Assembly (NCBI RefSeq): GCF_000143535.2
Contig: NC_037311.1
Location: 1,674,001 to 1,738,000 of the forward strand
Source: Botrytis cinerea B05.10
Lineage: Eukaryota > Ascomycota > Leotiomycetes > Helotiales > Sclerotiniaceae
Length of the DNA stretch: 64,000 nucleotides
Direction: 5' to 3'
Both the position numbers and the translations under genes were made by a program. The notes beneath the pieces were generated by a model. The model made no database searches. It saw only the letters and a program-made list of their open reading frames with translations, and had not been told where the DNA came from. This document shows positions 11,024 through 22,553 of this stretch, piece by piece (position 1 is the stretch's first letter; each line of letters begins with the position of its first letter).

Positions 11024-13934
11024 TGTAGAGAATTGCCAAGCTCCCTATATAATTTATATGGTTCTGGAAACCAGATCTCTAGATCGTGACTCGGAGAGCT
11101 CAATTGAGTCAAGCCTCAAATTCTCGCAAATATCTCGATTTCCTGGATTGAAGGGTAGTACTGTAAGCTCTTGACATAGGTATCGTTGAAGTAAATTCGA
11201 TTCGCAAGTACGTTGGTGGTGTTCGTGATGTATCGTGGTGGTGAAAAAATGAGCTTATGGACAATGTAAACAAAGCCAAAGGTGAAAAGCCGGGTCAACA
11301 AATCACGATTGATTCAATGAGTGACAGTGAATTTCGCAAATTGTTATGATCGGGACAGGCATCATAAGAGGGGTGGACCTTATATCGAGTGAGATTCTTC
11401 AGATGAGATGGGGAGGACGTTGTAAGCAATCAACAATATATCAACTGAGCTCCTAGATGTGAGAAGACTCAACACACAATGGGATTCGATATATCTGAGG
11501 AAAGCATTTGAAGGAAGGAATGCAAGGAATGACGGTAGAAATGAAACAGCATAAGAAAATGTGAGAGCACACAAACGTAGTGAAGGAGTGTTACTGGATA
11601 AAGTGAAGGAAAGTACATCGTGCTGTATAAGAAAAACAAAACTTCTCTTTTAGAAAGTACCAGGTCCACGCGGTGACAAGGTCTTGACAAGGCCGCGACA
11701 TGGATAAACAGACTTCACGTTCCCCATAGCGCTCAGAGACCAAACTGGCTGAATAGCTTTGGAGAAGAGGGTTTCGCCCATGTCAATTCCGTAGCCTGCA
11801 CTCTAAACATAGTAGACAAGGTATGGTTTAGACCGCTTAAAATTAATTTCCCAAAATCTTACTGGATGCCATTTAAATAATCTTGGAACTATAAAAGCGT
11901 GAGAACTTAGAACGTAGAACTTAGAAGTTAGCTTGGATTTTCCTCTCTGAACTCGAACCGAAGATAAATGAATAGGGTCCCTTGGCTTGTGACGCACGGA
12001 TTGCCCCAGTTTGAGGTTTGGAGGTAGTTTGAGATGGATGAAGTCTTTTTGTTTGTTTTTACTTATCTCTCGGGATTGTTTGGACGAGTTCGAACTCTGA
12101 AATTTGACTTTTTGATTGCAAAACATCAAGCGAGTAAGTTCGACGTTGGCTTGGTGATGTTGCAACAGGAAAGCCCCCGCACTGGCACACTTGTGTGAAT
12201 GTTAACAATCAGTGTGAGTGGTTGCGAGTTGTGCGATGTGGAATTAAAATAGTGTAATTCGTCTTGTGCAGAGTAATCATCGATCTTTTAAGGGGTACAT
12301 GAAGCCCCTATACTACTGGCCGAGTATCCTAATTCGACGATCTCATCCTTGAAAATTCGTCAATATCAGTACGTACGGTGCAGGTAATGGGCATGGCCAA
12401 ATTGTCTACCCAATGATTTGTCTGCTGATCTCTGTAAGACGGCGGTTACATCGTTGGTAGAGATGGAGCCTCGGCAATGTGGAGCCCAAACCGAAAGTTC
12501 CTGCATAAAAGCTGTCGACGATCCTGCAAGGGTGATCCTCTCGTTGAAATCCTTATGCACACCACCTGCTCTCTGCTCTGAGTAGTGTACGGAATATAAG
12601 CCATAGAATGCTTGCCGTGCGTATGCAATATTACTTATTAGTCCATGGTTCTAGAGGAGAATTCTGCTAGTTTGAGGCAATGGTCGTCATGGCAGTTGAA
12701 GGTCATTGTCAGGAAAAGTTTTAGGCTGTTAGAGATCGTGATCTGGAAGTCTGGAATTTCTCTTGATACAAGGGAAATGGATTCACCCACTTATCGACGT
12801 GCAATATTTCTAAATGGTCGCAAGAATGGATTGCTCTGCTCCTTCCCTATTGAGCGATTGGAGCCAAAGGCTGGGAAAATCCGAGACTCTGAGGAATGGT
12901 GTAGAGGGGGGAGAGGGGGGCCAAAAGAAACGGTGCGGAAGGATAACGTCAATAAAGGAGAAATTTTCCAGAATACGCCAATCATAGTGCAGATGTCCGG
13001 GTGGTGACGCTGATGGTGATACTGGTGGTAATGCTGTAGGGCTTCTGGATGGAGTGGATTTGTGATAATCCTCAAGGGATTAGATCCAAATTCCCGGGGG
13101 GGTCTTGTCTGTGCTTTTGATTCGAATTGAACCAGTTGATGCCTACGATGGGGTTGGTGTTGATCAGATGACAGGCTTGGCCAGAATTCGTATCTGTATC
13201 TCAATGTTGTGGATGCGTATAAGACACAAGAAATCTTGGGACAGGAAACAGGAGAAGACGGCACAGAAGTCGTAGCGCAAAACTGTTGCATGAGCGGGAA
13301 GAATTGGTGCGAACTGGCGGGAACTGATGGAGGGAGGGGGGGGAGTCTGAACGCGGAACACCAAATTTCCCCGTGCCATACCGTCGTCTATGCTTCGTAG
13401 ATAGGTATTATCCATATCGTCCATATCGTCCATATCGTCCATATCTATCCCTATTCCTATCCATATCCATATCCATCTCTGCCTTTAAGCTTAAGGTTGA
13501 AAGGAAACACTGGACAGTGCAGAGTCCATTCTCCGTGCACTGTACCAAAATCGATAGTGCTGATCACGGCCGATTGGATGGTTAACACGCATTGGCAGGT
13601 AGAGGATAGCCTTTCTTTCTCAAGGAACAAACTTTGCACACCCTCAAAACGAGGGAATCAGCAACGATCGTAATATAATATTGATACCGGTAGACGTGAT
13701 TTGCATTGACGTTCATGCTATCTGGGAAGTATAAAATGTTGGGGACAGCGTAGATAATAAACTTAAAGTAAGCAAATCTCCAGAATCCCATGGTCACGTG
13801 CTACGCCATTCCATCAGTTTTGCTTTTGCGTGGTGAAATCAAACCAGTGACGCGCCGGTCGCTTCAACCCCTCAGCAACGCCAAAATTTCCAGTCTGCAA
13901 ACTTTGAACGAGAGACGAAATTCCATAAAAGAAA
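11024..13934. other. Long intergenic between PH gene and ASK1
   Basis: This is the presumed promoter of the PH-domain gene on the left and of ASK1 on the right. Open frames of 120 codons (12645-13007, plus) and 166 codons (12791-13291, minus) overlap each other and look non-coding. A tandem repeat of the 9-mer ATATCGTCC plus degenerate CCATAT units lies at about 13405-13475. No RNA gene was seen. Confidence 0.5.
13405..13475. repeat. Short minisatellite (9-bp and 6-bp units)
   Basis: Four near-perfect copies of a unit like CATATCGTC are followed by several CCATAT/CTATCC variants. It lies in non-coding DNA about 460 bp upstream of ASK1. Confidence 0.8.
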
Positions 13935-15335
13935 ATGTCTCGAGCTAGTGTATCGTCTGCAAGACCACTATCTCTCACAGAAGAGCTTGAGAAACTAGAG
14001 CAATCTATCACTTTGACTCTTCAGGGCAAGATTCCACCTCCCCTCTAAAACATGGTTTGTTTACTAACACATCCTCAGAAATTGATCATAACTTTAGTCG
14101 AGCACACCGTATCGTTACTACAAGTATCCTACCAGTCGTTGAACAATATGCCAACCATTCAAATGCGGTATGGGAAGGGTCGAAGGTTGGTGCACATCTA
14201 CAGAATGCTGGGAAAGTAACTAACAGCGGGGTAGTTTTGGAAACAATTTTTCGAAGCCAGTGCCAATGTCTCATTATTACAAGTAGAGCAACAGGAGGAG
14301 GAGGAGGATGTCTCATATTCTCAGTCCCACGAAGAACAAAGCCAATATACAGCATCGCACGTTGAGGACGAAACTGTCCGAACAGAAGATGATGGACACC
14401 ATTCTTATGATCAGGACGATTCAATGTTAGAAGATAACGACATAAGTGGTAGCACCCCTCGAGCTCCCCCTCCCCGAAAAGATAAAGAGCCACAATTTGC
14501 AGACTTTTCATCTCCATACGAGGACTTGAGAAGGGAACTCAAAGGGGCGACTTTACAGGATGATGAAGATGACACACAACTACCCAGTACACCTGGAGCG
14601 AGGCAAAGGGCACCGGATATGTCAATGTTACCAGACTCATCCCCATTTGACCCAGCCTCATATCGAATGGACCCGACTTTATATGATCTACCATCGAATG
14701 CTCAAACTTACGTACCATCGACGGCCCAAAAGTCAAAAGATCCTCAATACCTTAAAATGCTAGAGAAGAATTATCGAATCCAAGCTACGCCACTTACGAA
14801 TCGAAAAGAAAAGAAAACACCTGTCAACAAACCCTCATGGCGAGATAATCATTCACCATTGTCTTCGCCGCCAGCTGCAGCACCTCAATTACACGCTGAT
14901 ATATTCAGCTCGCCGATTAGACAACCGTACAGACAAAATGCACCACGCACTCCCGGTGTAAGTGTGCAAACCCCTGCGAAAGGCAAGTCAAAGGATATCT
15001 TTGCCAGATCTGTGAAGAAAGAGAAAGATGAGATTACATGGGAAAGTGATAGTGATGAAGATGCGGAGGACATCTATAAGGAACTCGGAATGAGTCCCCC
15101 AAAGACCATCCAATTTTCCTTACCACAATCAAGATTATTACAAACTCCTGGTATGTTGTTGTCCTCTTTTGATCCGTTGACGATGCAAGCTAACTTACTT
15201 ATAGCACGAGAAGCAAGTAAACGAATCGTTGAAGATCTTCTGACCACTGCAGGAGCTGGATTTGACAATACCGACGAACTGGACAACAGTCCAAGTATAG
15301 TTGCGATGAAAGATGATTTTGATGATAGTTTTTGA
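13935..15335 (+). CDS. ASK1: DASH/Dam1 complex subunit Ask1
   Basis: Exons 13935-14025, 14079-14185, 14235-15150 and 15205-15335 give 414 residues. The N-terminus (LTEELEKLEQSITLTLQEID...HRIVTTSILPVVEQY) is the conserved Ask1 domain; residues about 1-80 should form the helical part that joins the DASH ring, which couples kinetochores to microtubules in mitosis. The remainder is disordered and acidic, with many SP/TP sites that fit CDK/Aurora control, and a short conserved C-terminal helix (REASKRIVEDLLTT). Intron 1 has a GC donor (GCAAGA) and a CTAAC branch site; using it restores the conserved LQEID junction, while reading through hits a stop. Intron 3 (54 bp) is in frame and free of stops, so its retention would insert 18 residues. 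The start is the ATG just before SRASVSSARPLSLTEELE. Confidence 0.95.
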
Positions 15336-15747
15336 GAAACTTAAATTTATTGATTAAAACCCTAACAAGAGACCAAAAAACAAGAAGTCAATTTCCAACG
15401 CCAAACTAGAGCTTCTGAAACGCCTTCTTCCATTACATTCATTTCCATTCAGGAAAGGATTGTTCCATGAGTATCTAGTTTCATCCCTAATGCTACCAGC
15501 ATGTCACCAATAATTTAAATAAAAAACTCCGCAAACCCCCATGCCGAAGGATATATGATTTCACAACATGATCGCGAAATCCCCAGATCCCAAGGTTCCG
15601 CGAGCAAAACACCAGTCACAAAAAAAGACAAATCGAACGCCGGCTAAGTTTACTTCATAGCCATGATCATATATGTCTCCGTAAGTGATTGTCTCGCTGC
15701 CAATCTCATGAAGTCAGCCTTCTACTCTTTCATTCACATCCACCACA
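15336..15747. other. Intergenic between two convergent genes
   Basis: ASK1 and the small gene at 15748-16153 point towards each other, so this stretch should hold both 3' UTRs and poly(A) sites. No other signal was seen. Confidence 0.55.
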
Positions 15748-16153
15748 TCAGGCCTTTGGGTCGAACGTACGTGTCTTCTCACTCGGCTTGGCTAATTCTT
15801 TCTTCGAACGTTCCTTGTGCGAGAACTTTGTTTTGAGTGTACTGAACGGATGCTTCAAAAGAGAAATGGTGGAAGTGGTGCTGTAGAGGGAAGAGGTATC
15901 GTTTGCGGGAGTGTATTTGGCAGTGGTCTCCGTTGAGTCTTTTGAAGAGGAAGAAGATGTAGCAGTGTAGGACTTCGAGGTGGAGTAGGAGACGGGTGTT
16001 GCTTTTGGGGATTTGGGAGAGGAGGGATGAAAGAGAGTTGGGGGTTTTTCGTTGGGAAAGCCTGGGGTTTGTTGTTAGATTGGTTTATGGGATAGAGGAG
16101 GGGAGGATGGGAAACACACTGGAAGCTGGGTAGGCGGGGAATCCGGCAGGCAT
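15748..16153 (-). CDS. Small Ser/Thr/Lys-rich protein, 115 residues, unknown function
   Basis: Two exons on the minus strand, 16120-16153 (34 nt, MPAGFPAYPAS) and 15748-16061 (314 nt), flank a 58-bp intron with a GTGTGT donor and a CCCCAG acceptor. Splicing gives a continuous 115-residue frame ending ...KTRTFDPKA. The protein is Ser/Thr-rich in the middle (SYSTSKSYTATSSSSSKDS) and basic towards the end (FSTLKTKFSHKERSKKE), with no signal peptide or membrane segment. It is probably disordered. A TATATATA element lies about 190 bp upstream of the ATG. The family is not recognised; such small proteins are often conserved only among close relatives. The alternative is a chance frame, but consistent splice signals and the biased composition argue for a gene. 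Confidence 0.6.
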
Positions 16154-19100
16154 TTTTATAGATGTGCTGTTGATGATGTTTGGGGTGTTGGTGATGATAA
16201 AACTGTGTCTTTGAAAAACAAATTTGATATCGGGATAAAAGTGTTACTCTTATGTGTATTGGTATCTATATTATATCTGATTGATGATGATGATGATGAT
16301 GAGAATAAGAAACCCTTCATAATCGAGGCATCTCTCCCTCTATATATATCCAACTCAAATCCATCACAACCCCAGACTCACAAAATCATGACACCCGTCC
16401 AGGTACCTCCAACAAACGGAACCCAGAAAAAGCAAACAGTCATGACAACTCGAGAATCCAGAATCCCAACCCCGTCCCATTTCATCTCATCTCATCTCAT
16501 GCAAACTCCGCCCGCTAAGCAACTAAGCAAGTCTGAACAAGATAGTCATGGAAAAAAAATCACAAAACTTTCTCATCCCATGCATGCCTCGTTTTCACCC
16601 CGGCCCAGAAAAGAAAAAAGGTACACTCACCAACCAACAAACCATGCAATGCATATCAAGAAATTATTTTAGAGCAATCAGAACGCCGGCCGCGTACACG
16701 CTCTGGATTTCCTGGGTCCTCAGCAACTAGAAACTATGCTCGAAGGGGTTTGGAATAAGGCTGAAGTTGAGTGTGGAAATGTGGAAAGCGTGGAAATGGG
16801 TTATGATGAAGGAGTCGGAGTTCGCTTATTTCCCATGTTGACGCTGTATTCCGCGGGTTGGGTTAGGACTAAGCTTTTGCTAGTTGTAGCGGTGGAAAAA
16901 TTGTGGGAGCGAGGCCGGATGACTCAGGGTTTGGGGAGAGGAGAGCAGTGTACTCGGGGAGCTTTGTTTGGGAGGGGAATTTTAGGATATGGGGCATGAG
17001 ATGCGTCATTTGGTGATCATATGCTATTTACTATTCAAAGCGAAGTTAGTGAGTATTAAGCGTTCTCTGGTCGTGTGGCTTGGTGCTTGATATTTCTCGA
17101 GTCCCAGATATCATATTCCACTTTCTATTCTGGAGCATTTCTACGCGATATCCCGTTTGTTCGTGCAGGTTGACAGGTTATGTTTCGAGTACACGTATTC
17201 TGTCAGCCTCGTAAATAAACAAACCGACAGATAGCTACGGACTTGTATGTACTTCATTGTGCCGCGACAACTGATCGACTGGAAATCGCAATGTGCAGGT
17301 GCCAACCAAACCCAAATACGTATCAGTAGTTCCATTACGACAGACACCCGAAGGGATTGCGAATAAACGTGTCTGATATGCAAGTATCTCATGGCTTCTT
17401 GTGGCTAGCGATCTGCTGCCTGATTTTTAATCTATCTCTTGTTTTGTTTCGTCTGTTTTGTGGGATATTCCGGTGTTGGGATGTCGGTGCTGTGGTCCTG
17501 GTGTCATATCGTGATCGCCAGCTAGACAAGGCAACATTGTATTGTGAATTGATCTATGCATCTATCGATCCAGCCATCGGTCCATCCACACGGGGATACT
17601 CTCGTCACATAGCTCCAGTCCTAACAATATGTTCCAAAACTCGTATGTAAGCAGGAACAATACTTCCTACCCCGTGGAACTAAGATCTTACTACGGACGA
17701 CGATGAATGGGTATTTCCTCTAATAAGTGTTTCAACTGACAGATATCCAACTCCGTGCCTCACTACTTTGCACCTATGAATACATACCCAGATTCTCGCC
17801 GCGCCTCGCACTGAACTCCGAAACTGGATTAACACGTCGGTATACGCAAGAGGCTTAGAACCTCAACTCGGCCCGTTGGGTCGGAATACCTGCTTTTTCC
17901 GGACCGAACTCTCCAGAATGAAAATTTTGATGAAAAATTCGATATAAAATTGCATACAGTATGTCATCGTAAGACTCATTATGATCTAGACTTGTATCTC
18001 TTCTCGAATTCTCATTGGGATGTCTGAATATACTTGGGTTTGTCCGTGTGGTTCCTCCACTCACTCCACTTTCGAAGCGCTCTTACATCTACTCCGATGA
18101 CTGCTTTTCCCGCTCGGACAATATTGAAGTTAATTGATATTGATATCGAATTGACCAATTAGCATAGAGAATTGAGAAATAGAGTATAGAGTATCATGAT
18201 ACATTAGTGAGGGAAGAGTCATTCCTTTTACTAGTAGATCAAAGCCGTTAAGACTGCGGAGGAATTGATCATTTAGAACTCTAAACCGATGCGACGAAGG
18301 TTTTACTCTCAAACATCTTTTCGACGCATGATGAGTGATTAGATGACGACACAAACGAAATAGACTGCCACGACTGCTAGGTAGGTGAGATTCTAGTAGA
18401 TTCAAAGTGGCTAGCTCGACTATTGTATGTTAAATAAAAGTTGTATCTTATCTTATCTACCGAATCAAATCGCAGTGTCTTGAATAAATGCAGAGCTTGA
18501 CCAAAGTCCTGCCTGCTCAGTTGCTACCAATCTTATGACTATGAGACGTAAGCATTTTGATGAGATTCAAAGGTATGCACATACTTGGAATGAGAGTCAG
18601 GCAAGAACCGATACAAGGGAGTTTGGAAAACAATATGGAAAGACTGTTTAGATCTGCCTCCGAGTATGATATTCAAAAAGCCACCTTACCTACCCACCCC
18701 GCGTGTTTTCGCTCTTAACACTAGTGTGGTCGAAAAGAACATCGACGACGATGAGGCATGAAGGATTCTCTTCAATTTCTCTAATCACCTAATCAGGAAG
18801 GTGGCGAGAAGAGTGGTTTCTATCAATTGGAAGCTACGATTAACGAAGTTCACTGCAACAAATCAAAGCAGATAAACCAGAATCTCGATTTTGTGTTCCC
18901 TATCTTAGGTTATCGAGCTCCTCAACTGGACTTCGACCCGATCTTTATAATATGGTGCACAAAGTTGACTTACAGATTTTTGTAACGCAGAACTATCTTC
19001 GCTTCTGATGACTTTTGAATCATTAACCATTGATCGAATCATTCTCCCCCTCACAATCTAATTCATCCTGATTTCAATAATCAGTCATTTCATTTCATTT

Positions 19101-19244
19101 GAGGGCAGCAGTATCAACACCTCAGATATTCCTCAGATATTCACAAAGTAAGTATACAATGGTCTATGATGACTTGTCTAGAGTTTATACCCTCACCCAG
19201 CGGTAGAAGTTCAGTCATTAAGTCGATACAGAGCATCCATTTCA
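16154..19244. other. Long intergenic, no gene supported
   Basis: The left end is the promoter of the small gene on the minus strand. A CATCT microrepeat lies near 16485-16500 and a short GATGAT run near 16284. Frames such as 16205-16672 (155 codons) and 17357-17650 (97 codons) have no domain or splice support. A tandem CTCAGATATT duplication is found near 19121-19142, just upstream of the acetyltransferase gene. Confidence 0.45.
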
Positions 19245-19868
19245 ATGTCTTCCTCCTCACCCTCACCCCCACCCTCAGACTACCGCCCAAAATTCTTCAC
19301 CAAGAAATGGACCATTACCATCCCGTCAAACCCAACTGTCAGATTCTCCCGCGCAACACCATCTCACTTTGATGCCTGGCTCCCCATTGCGACAAACGCC
19401 GATAACAACAAATTGCAAGACAGCAAAGACCAAGTCTGGGATGAGGTTGCTATCTCGAAATGGAAAGACCGCATGCACGATCAATACGTCAAGTCTAATA
19501 CGGACTTTCATTGCTTAAAGGTCCTGATTGAAGTTGATGGACAAGTTATGGGGTTTGGAGATATCTTTGTGATCAGGCCAGGAATCGCAAACATCGGCGT
19601 GGTTCTGAATGAAGAGGTGAGGGGCAAGGGATTGGGAAAATTAACGACTAGTGTTTTGACTCAGTTGGCTCTCAATTTTGGTCTCCAAGCTGTCGCTGGA
19701 ACAATGAGGGATAATGAACCAATGCGCTCGACGTTGAGAAATCTAGGATTTGTGGAAGAGGAGAAAATCATAGAGCTCGAAGGTCGTGGAATAGTGGCGG
19801 AATTTTCTTATACGCTTTCGCGGGAAGGATGGAAGGATATTGATTTGAGTGTGGAGTTTGAAGAGTGA
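19245..19868 (+). CDS. GNAT-family N-acetyltransferase, 207 residues
   Basis: The protein is a single GNAT domain. The acetyl-CoA pyrophosphate loop is VRGKGLGK (residues about 125-132), preceded by strands carrying GFGDIFVI and IGVVLNEE and followed by a helix and AVAGTMRDNEPMRSTLRNLGF, the classic end of the fold (N..S...L.. GF). It should transfer an acetyl group from acetyl-CoA to an amine or protein N-terminus; the substrate cannot be told. There is no targeting signal, so it is probably cytosolic. The length suits a one-domain GNAT. The chosen ATG (MSSSSPSPPPSD) is the first in frame. Confidence 0.9.
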   Translation: MSSSSPSPPPSDYRPKFFTKKWTITIPSNPTVRFSRATPSHFDAWLPIATNADNNKLQDSKDQVWDEVAISKWKDRMHDQYVKSNTDFHCLKVLIEVDGQVMGFGDIFVIRPGIANIGVVLNEEVRGKGLGKLTTSVLTQLALNFGLQAVAGTMRDNEPMRSTLRNLGFVEEEKIIELEGRGIVAEFSYTLSREGWKDIDLSVEFEE

Positions 19869-20448
19869 CTTAGTACATCAGGTACACCAAATGAAAGTAT
19901 CTACGGACGATGAATTTATCTCTAAAATGGCTATTTTCCACATCGATCCAGTACTCACCCATGAGCTTTTTTAGTTTTGGTGAAATCAGTTTGTCATTAC
20001 ACATTGTCAATTGTTGAAGCACATACGTGTAGCATATGGAAGTTGATTCACCTACGCCATCAAGTGAAGGACTGGGAGACTTAGAAGCATACATAGTCGG
20101 TAACTCAAGGCAGTTTCTCAATGCATTTGTGCGGAAACTAAGTTTTTCATTTTTGGCTTTCTCTTATCAGATTCTTCGTCTTTTACTATAAAATGTTTTA
20201 ATAAAAATGTATATCTTCTATCTTTAAAATATCACGCGGGTCATTTGGGCTTCAGTTAGGCCATTTTCCAAATTTGGTAAACAGTAAGCCAGAATACTGT
20301 GCAGACACATGGCTCTATATTGCGTGAACTCTGTAAACTTTGCTTATAGCCTATAATGTAGGCTCATGTTCTGACTTATATACTGATATTCCTAAACCTC
20401 TTGGCATTTATCTGGGAGTTCTCACACCAAACAAAAATCGCAAACCTT
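19869..20448. other. Intergenic between convergent genes
   Basis: It holds the 3' ends of the acetyltransferase (plus) and the HxxHC membrane protein (minus). It is AT-rich with an AATAAA-like element near 20200. An 83-codon frame on the minus strand is unsupported. Confidence 0.5.
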
Positions 20449-21366
20449 TCAATCCACATGGCTTCCATAGGGATCCTTACTCAAAGTAGCAATACCGTCA
20501 GTGTCTAGTTTTACACAACGTCCAATTGCCCTGAAAGCTCGCAAAGGCGTCAGACCACTCGTCACTCGATCAGATACCAAACCATTACAGTGCGCAATAT
20601 GACCCCCTTGAACCGCATCCTGCAAGATCCAAACATTCTTCTCGCTATTGAGAACCCTCGAAATTGCATCAGTAGTCAGCGCCCAATTGTATAGGCAGTG
20701 CGCAATGTGCCATTCATGAGTTGTCCAAATAAATGGATATTTACTAAGCTCATTTGCATCTTGCGGTACAGACTCGGTCCGGTTGGACCAGCGGTACCAA
20801 GGAAATATTCCGGCTCCATCAAGAGGTAGATTTGCATGCTTGTCGACGAAGGAGCTCATGATTTCGCTGCCGTTACATGAGGCTGGAACGTATGAGAATG
20901 CCATGACGTTAAAAGTGCAGCCTGCAGCTTTTGCAGAGGCTTCGCTATCCCCACAATCTAGGTCTGGACGTGTGGAATAGCTGGCTTGAGCGGATGAGAT
21001 GGGGGAGTGTTCATGCTTGTGTTCGTGGACTCCTATGTGGTTTTCATGAGAGTGAGGTTCTGGCGGAGATGGGTGTTGAGTAGACGCGCTATTGTAGCTG
21101 TGTTTTAAGGCCTTAAAACGCAACGTCGAGTATGTTCCGAATACGATGGATGCGAGAACAATAAAAATAGCGACGGTGGCCACGATGTAGATTTTTCGCT
21201 TATGGCTGTGTTGCTTTTGATGAGATGGGAAGTTATGGCGCTCGAGAAACAATTCTTCTTCGTCTGCTTTAGAGAAGTCATCATTATCTTCTTTCTCTGA
21301 TTTGTGAAGCTTTTGGTCCTCGAGGCCTTCGCAATGCGTTGCTTCGGGACTGTATAAAGCTGACAT
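20449..21366 (-). CDS. Single-pass membrane protein with two HxxHC motifs, UstYa-like
   Basis: The frame opens at 21432 but the ATG at 21366 (MSALYSPEATHC) is the more natural start, giving 305 residues. An acidic cytosolic tail is followed by one membrane helix (IYIVATVAIFIVLASIVFGTY, about residues 59-79), then a His-rich linker (HSHENHIGVHEHKHEH) and a lumenal/extracellular domain. That domain has HIAHC twice, 36 residues apart (about residues 220 and 256), after Cys-containing segments (LDCGDSEASAKAAGC). UstYa/DUF3328 proteins, copper-dependent oxidases of fungal RiPP and other metabolite pathways, also carry two HxxHC motifs about 35 apart behind one membrane helix. The rest of the sequence differs, so it may be a distant relative or a separate family with the same metal site. 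It is transcribed away from the canonical UstYa-like gene at 22554. Confidence 0.75.
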   Translation of the reverse strand: MSALYSPEATHCEGLEDQKLHKSEKEDNDDFSKADEEELFLERHNFPSHQKQHSHKRKIYIVATVAIFIVLASIVFGTYSTLRFKALKHSYNSASTQHPSPPEPHSHENHIGVHEHKHEHSPISSAQASYSTRPDLDCGDSEASAKAAGCTFNVMAFSYVPASCNGSEIMSSFVDKHANLPLDGAGIFPWYRWSNRTESVPQDANELSKYPFIWTTHEWHIAHCLYNWALTTDAISRVLNSEKNVWILQDAVQGGHIAHCNGLVSDRVTSGLTPLRAFRAIGRCVKLDTDGIATLSKDPYGSHVD

Positions 21367-22553
21367 GATATCTGTACCTGTGTGGAAAAATGAAGAATAG
21401 GTTTCGAAGTTTGAAGATTCGAAGTTTAACACTCAGCGATGACGAGAATACAAGTGAGTGTTCGTCTTCCCAATGTAACTGTTTTGTTGTACAATCAAAG
21501 CAAGTGGGTGATTGACTAAATATCGGAATTCTATAAAGATAGAGCTTTCGGCTGGAATCAATCGCAACACTGAAGTACTTCCAGGAAATCTTGTTTCTCA
21601 TTCATGGCCATTTACCTCATAGATGTGATATCGTATATTCTTCAATGTAACCGCGTCTGCGGAGAACCTCACACAGCTTCCGCCGGCGTACAAAGTATCT
21701 TTATCTTTCTTTATAATTTCTGAGAACCCTGCCTCTTCATGATCACTTATTTGCAGCAATCAGTTCATCAAGCCGAACATACTACGGTAGGGAATTACAT
21801 GACGTGTCGATGAAAGGGTTGATCTTTTGATATTATCGTTATGCTGAAGTTCATTGGTCTCGAATCCTCGCTTGTCGCTACACAACATGATTGTCTTATC
21901 AGCTTGGCACAGCCGGTAGTTTTTTTAGTTTAGGTTTTGGTGGAAAGTAACTGTGTGTATAGATGTGCGACACATGCTAGAGATTAGATGGTCACTGGAG
22001 CAAAGATAGTTATCGTAAGGGCGGGCGAGGTTTGTTAGGATTGAAAACAAGTTGTGTATTTTGCGAAGATAACGATACGATTTCCGAAACGGTGCTTGGT
22101 TTATCTCGTTTTACGATTGATGATTCTTTGAAGATTAGTTTACATGAATAACGTTGGATCCAACTAAAGCTCGTTCAAATCCCGATATCTGCTCCACTGG
22201 TGCGCATGCAATTCATGTAACATTTGGGATTCCCCTGATATCGAAATTGTTCTCGAGTATCTGTTCCGAATGACTAAAATATGGCTCATATCCTCATCAT
22301 AGGATTCATATGCATGGCCAATCAAACGGTATCTTACGTTTCTCCGAGTTTGAAAAACTCTGTGCCTTTCATTCCGTCCTAGTACTCGCTTGTAATTTGA
22401 AGATCCAGGTATTTTACAACCACGATAGCTTAAGTCCAGCACATGGAAGTCCTACTGCGCTTCTTCTGTAGTCAAGAAAATATAGCTTCCCGTTCCTTTC
22501 CCTCCTTTTGACTTTGGATATTCGATCCTAGAACTCACACTTCCACAGCAACC
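21367..22553. other. Divergent promoter region between the two HxxHC genes
   Basis: About 1.2 kb separates the two start codons, which face away from each other, so the pair could share control elements. A CCGCGTCTGCGG-like GC-rich palindrome lies near 21650-21662. Short frames here are unsupported. Confidence 0.45.

Noticed and set aside
10557..11174. 205-codon plus-strand frame over the PH-domain gene
   Set aside because: It is antisense to the Ser/Arg/Pro-rich N-terminus, whose codon bias produces open antisense frames; it has no domain of its own.
12645..13291. Overlapping 120- and 166-codon frames on opposite strands
   Set aside because: They conflict with each other and show no motif, splice support or protein-like composition.
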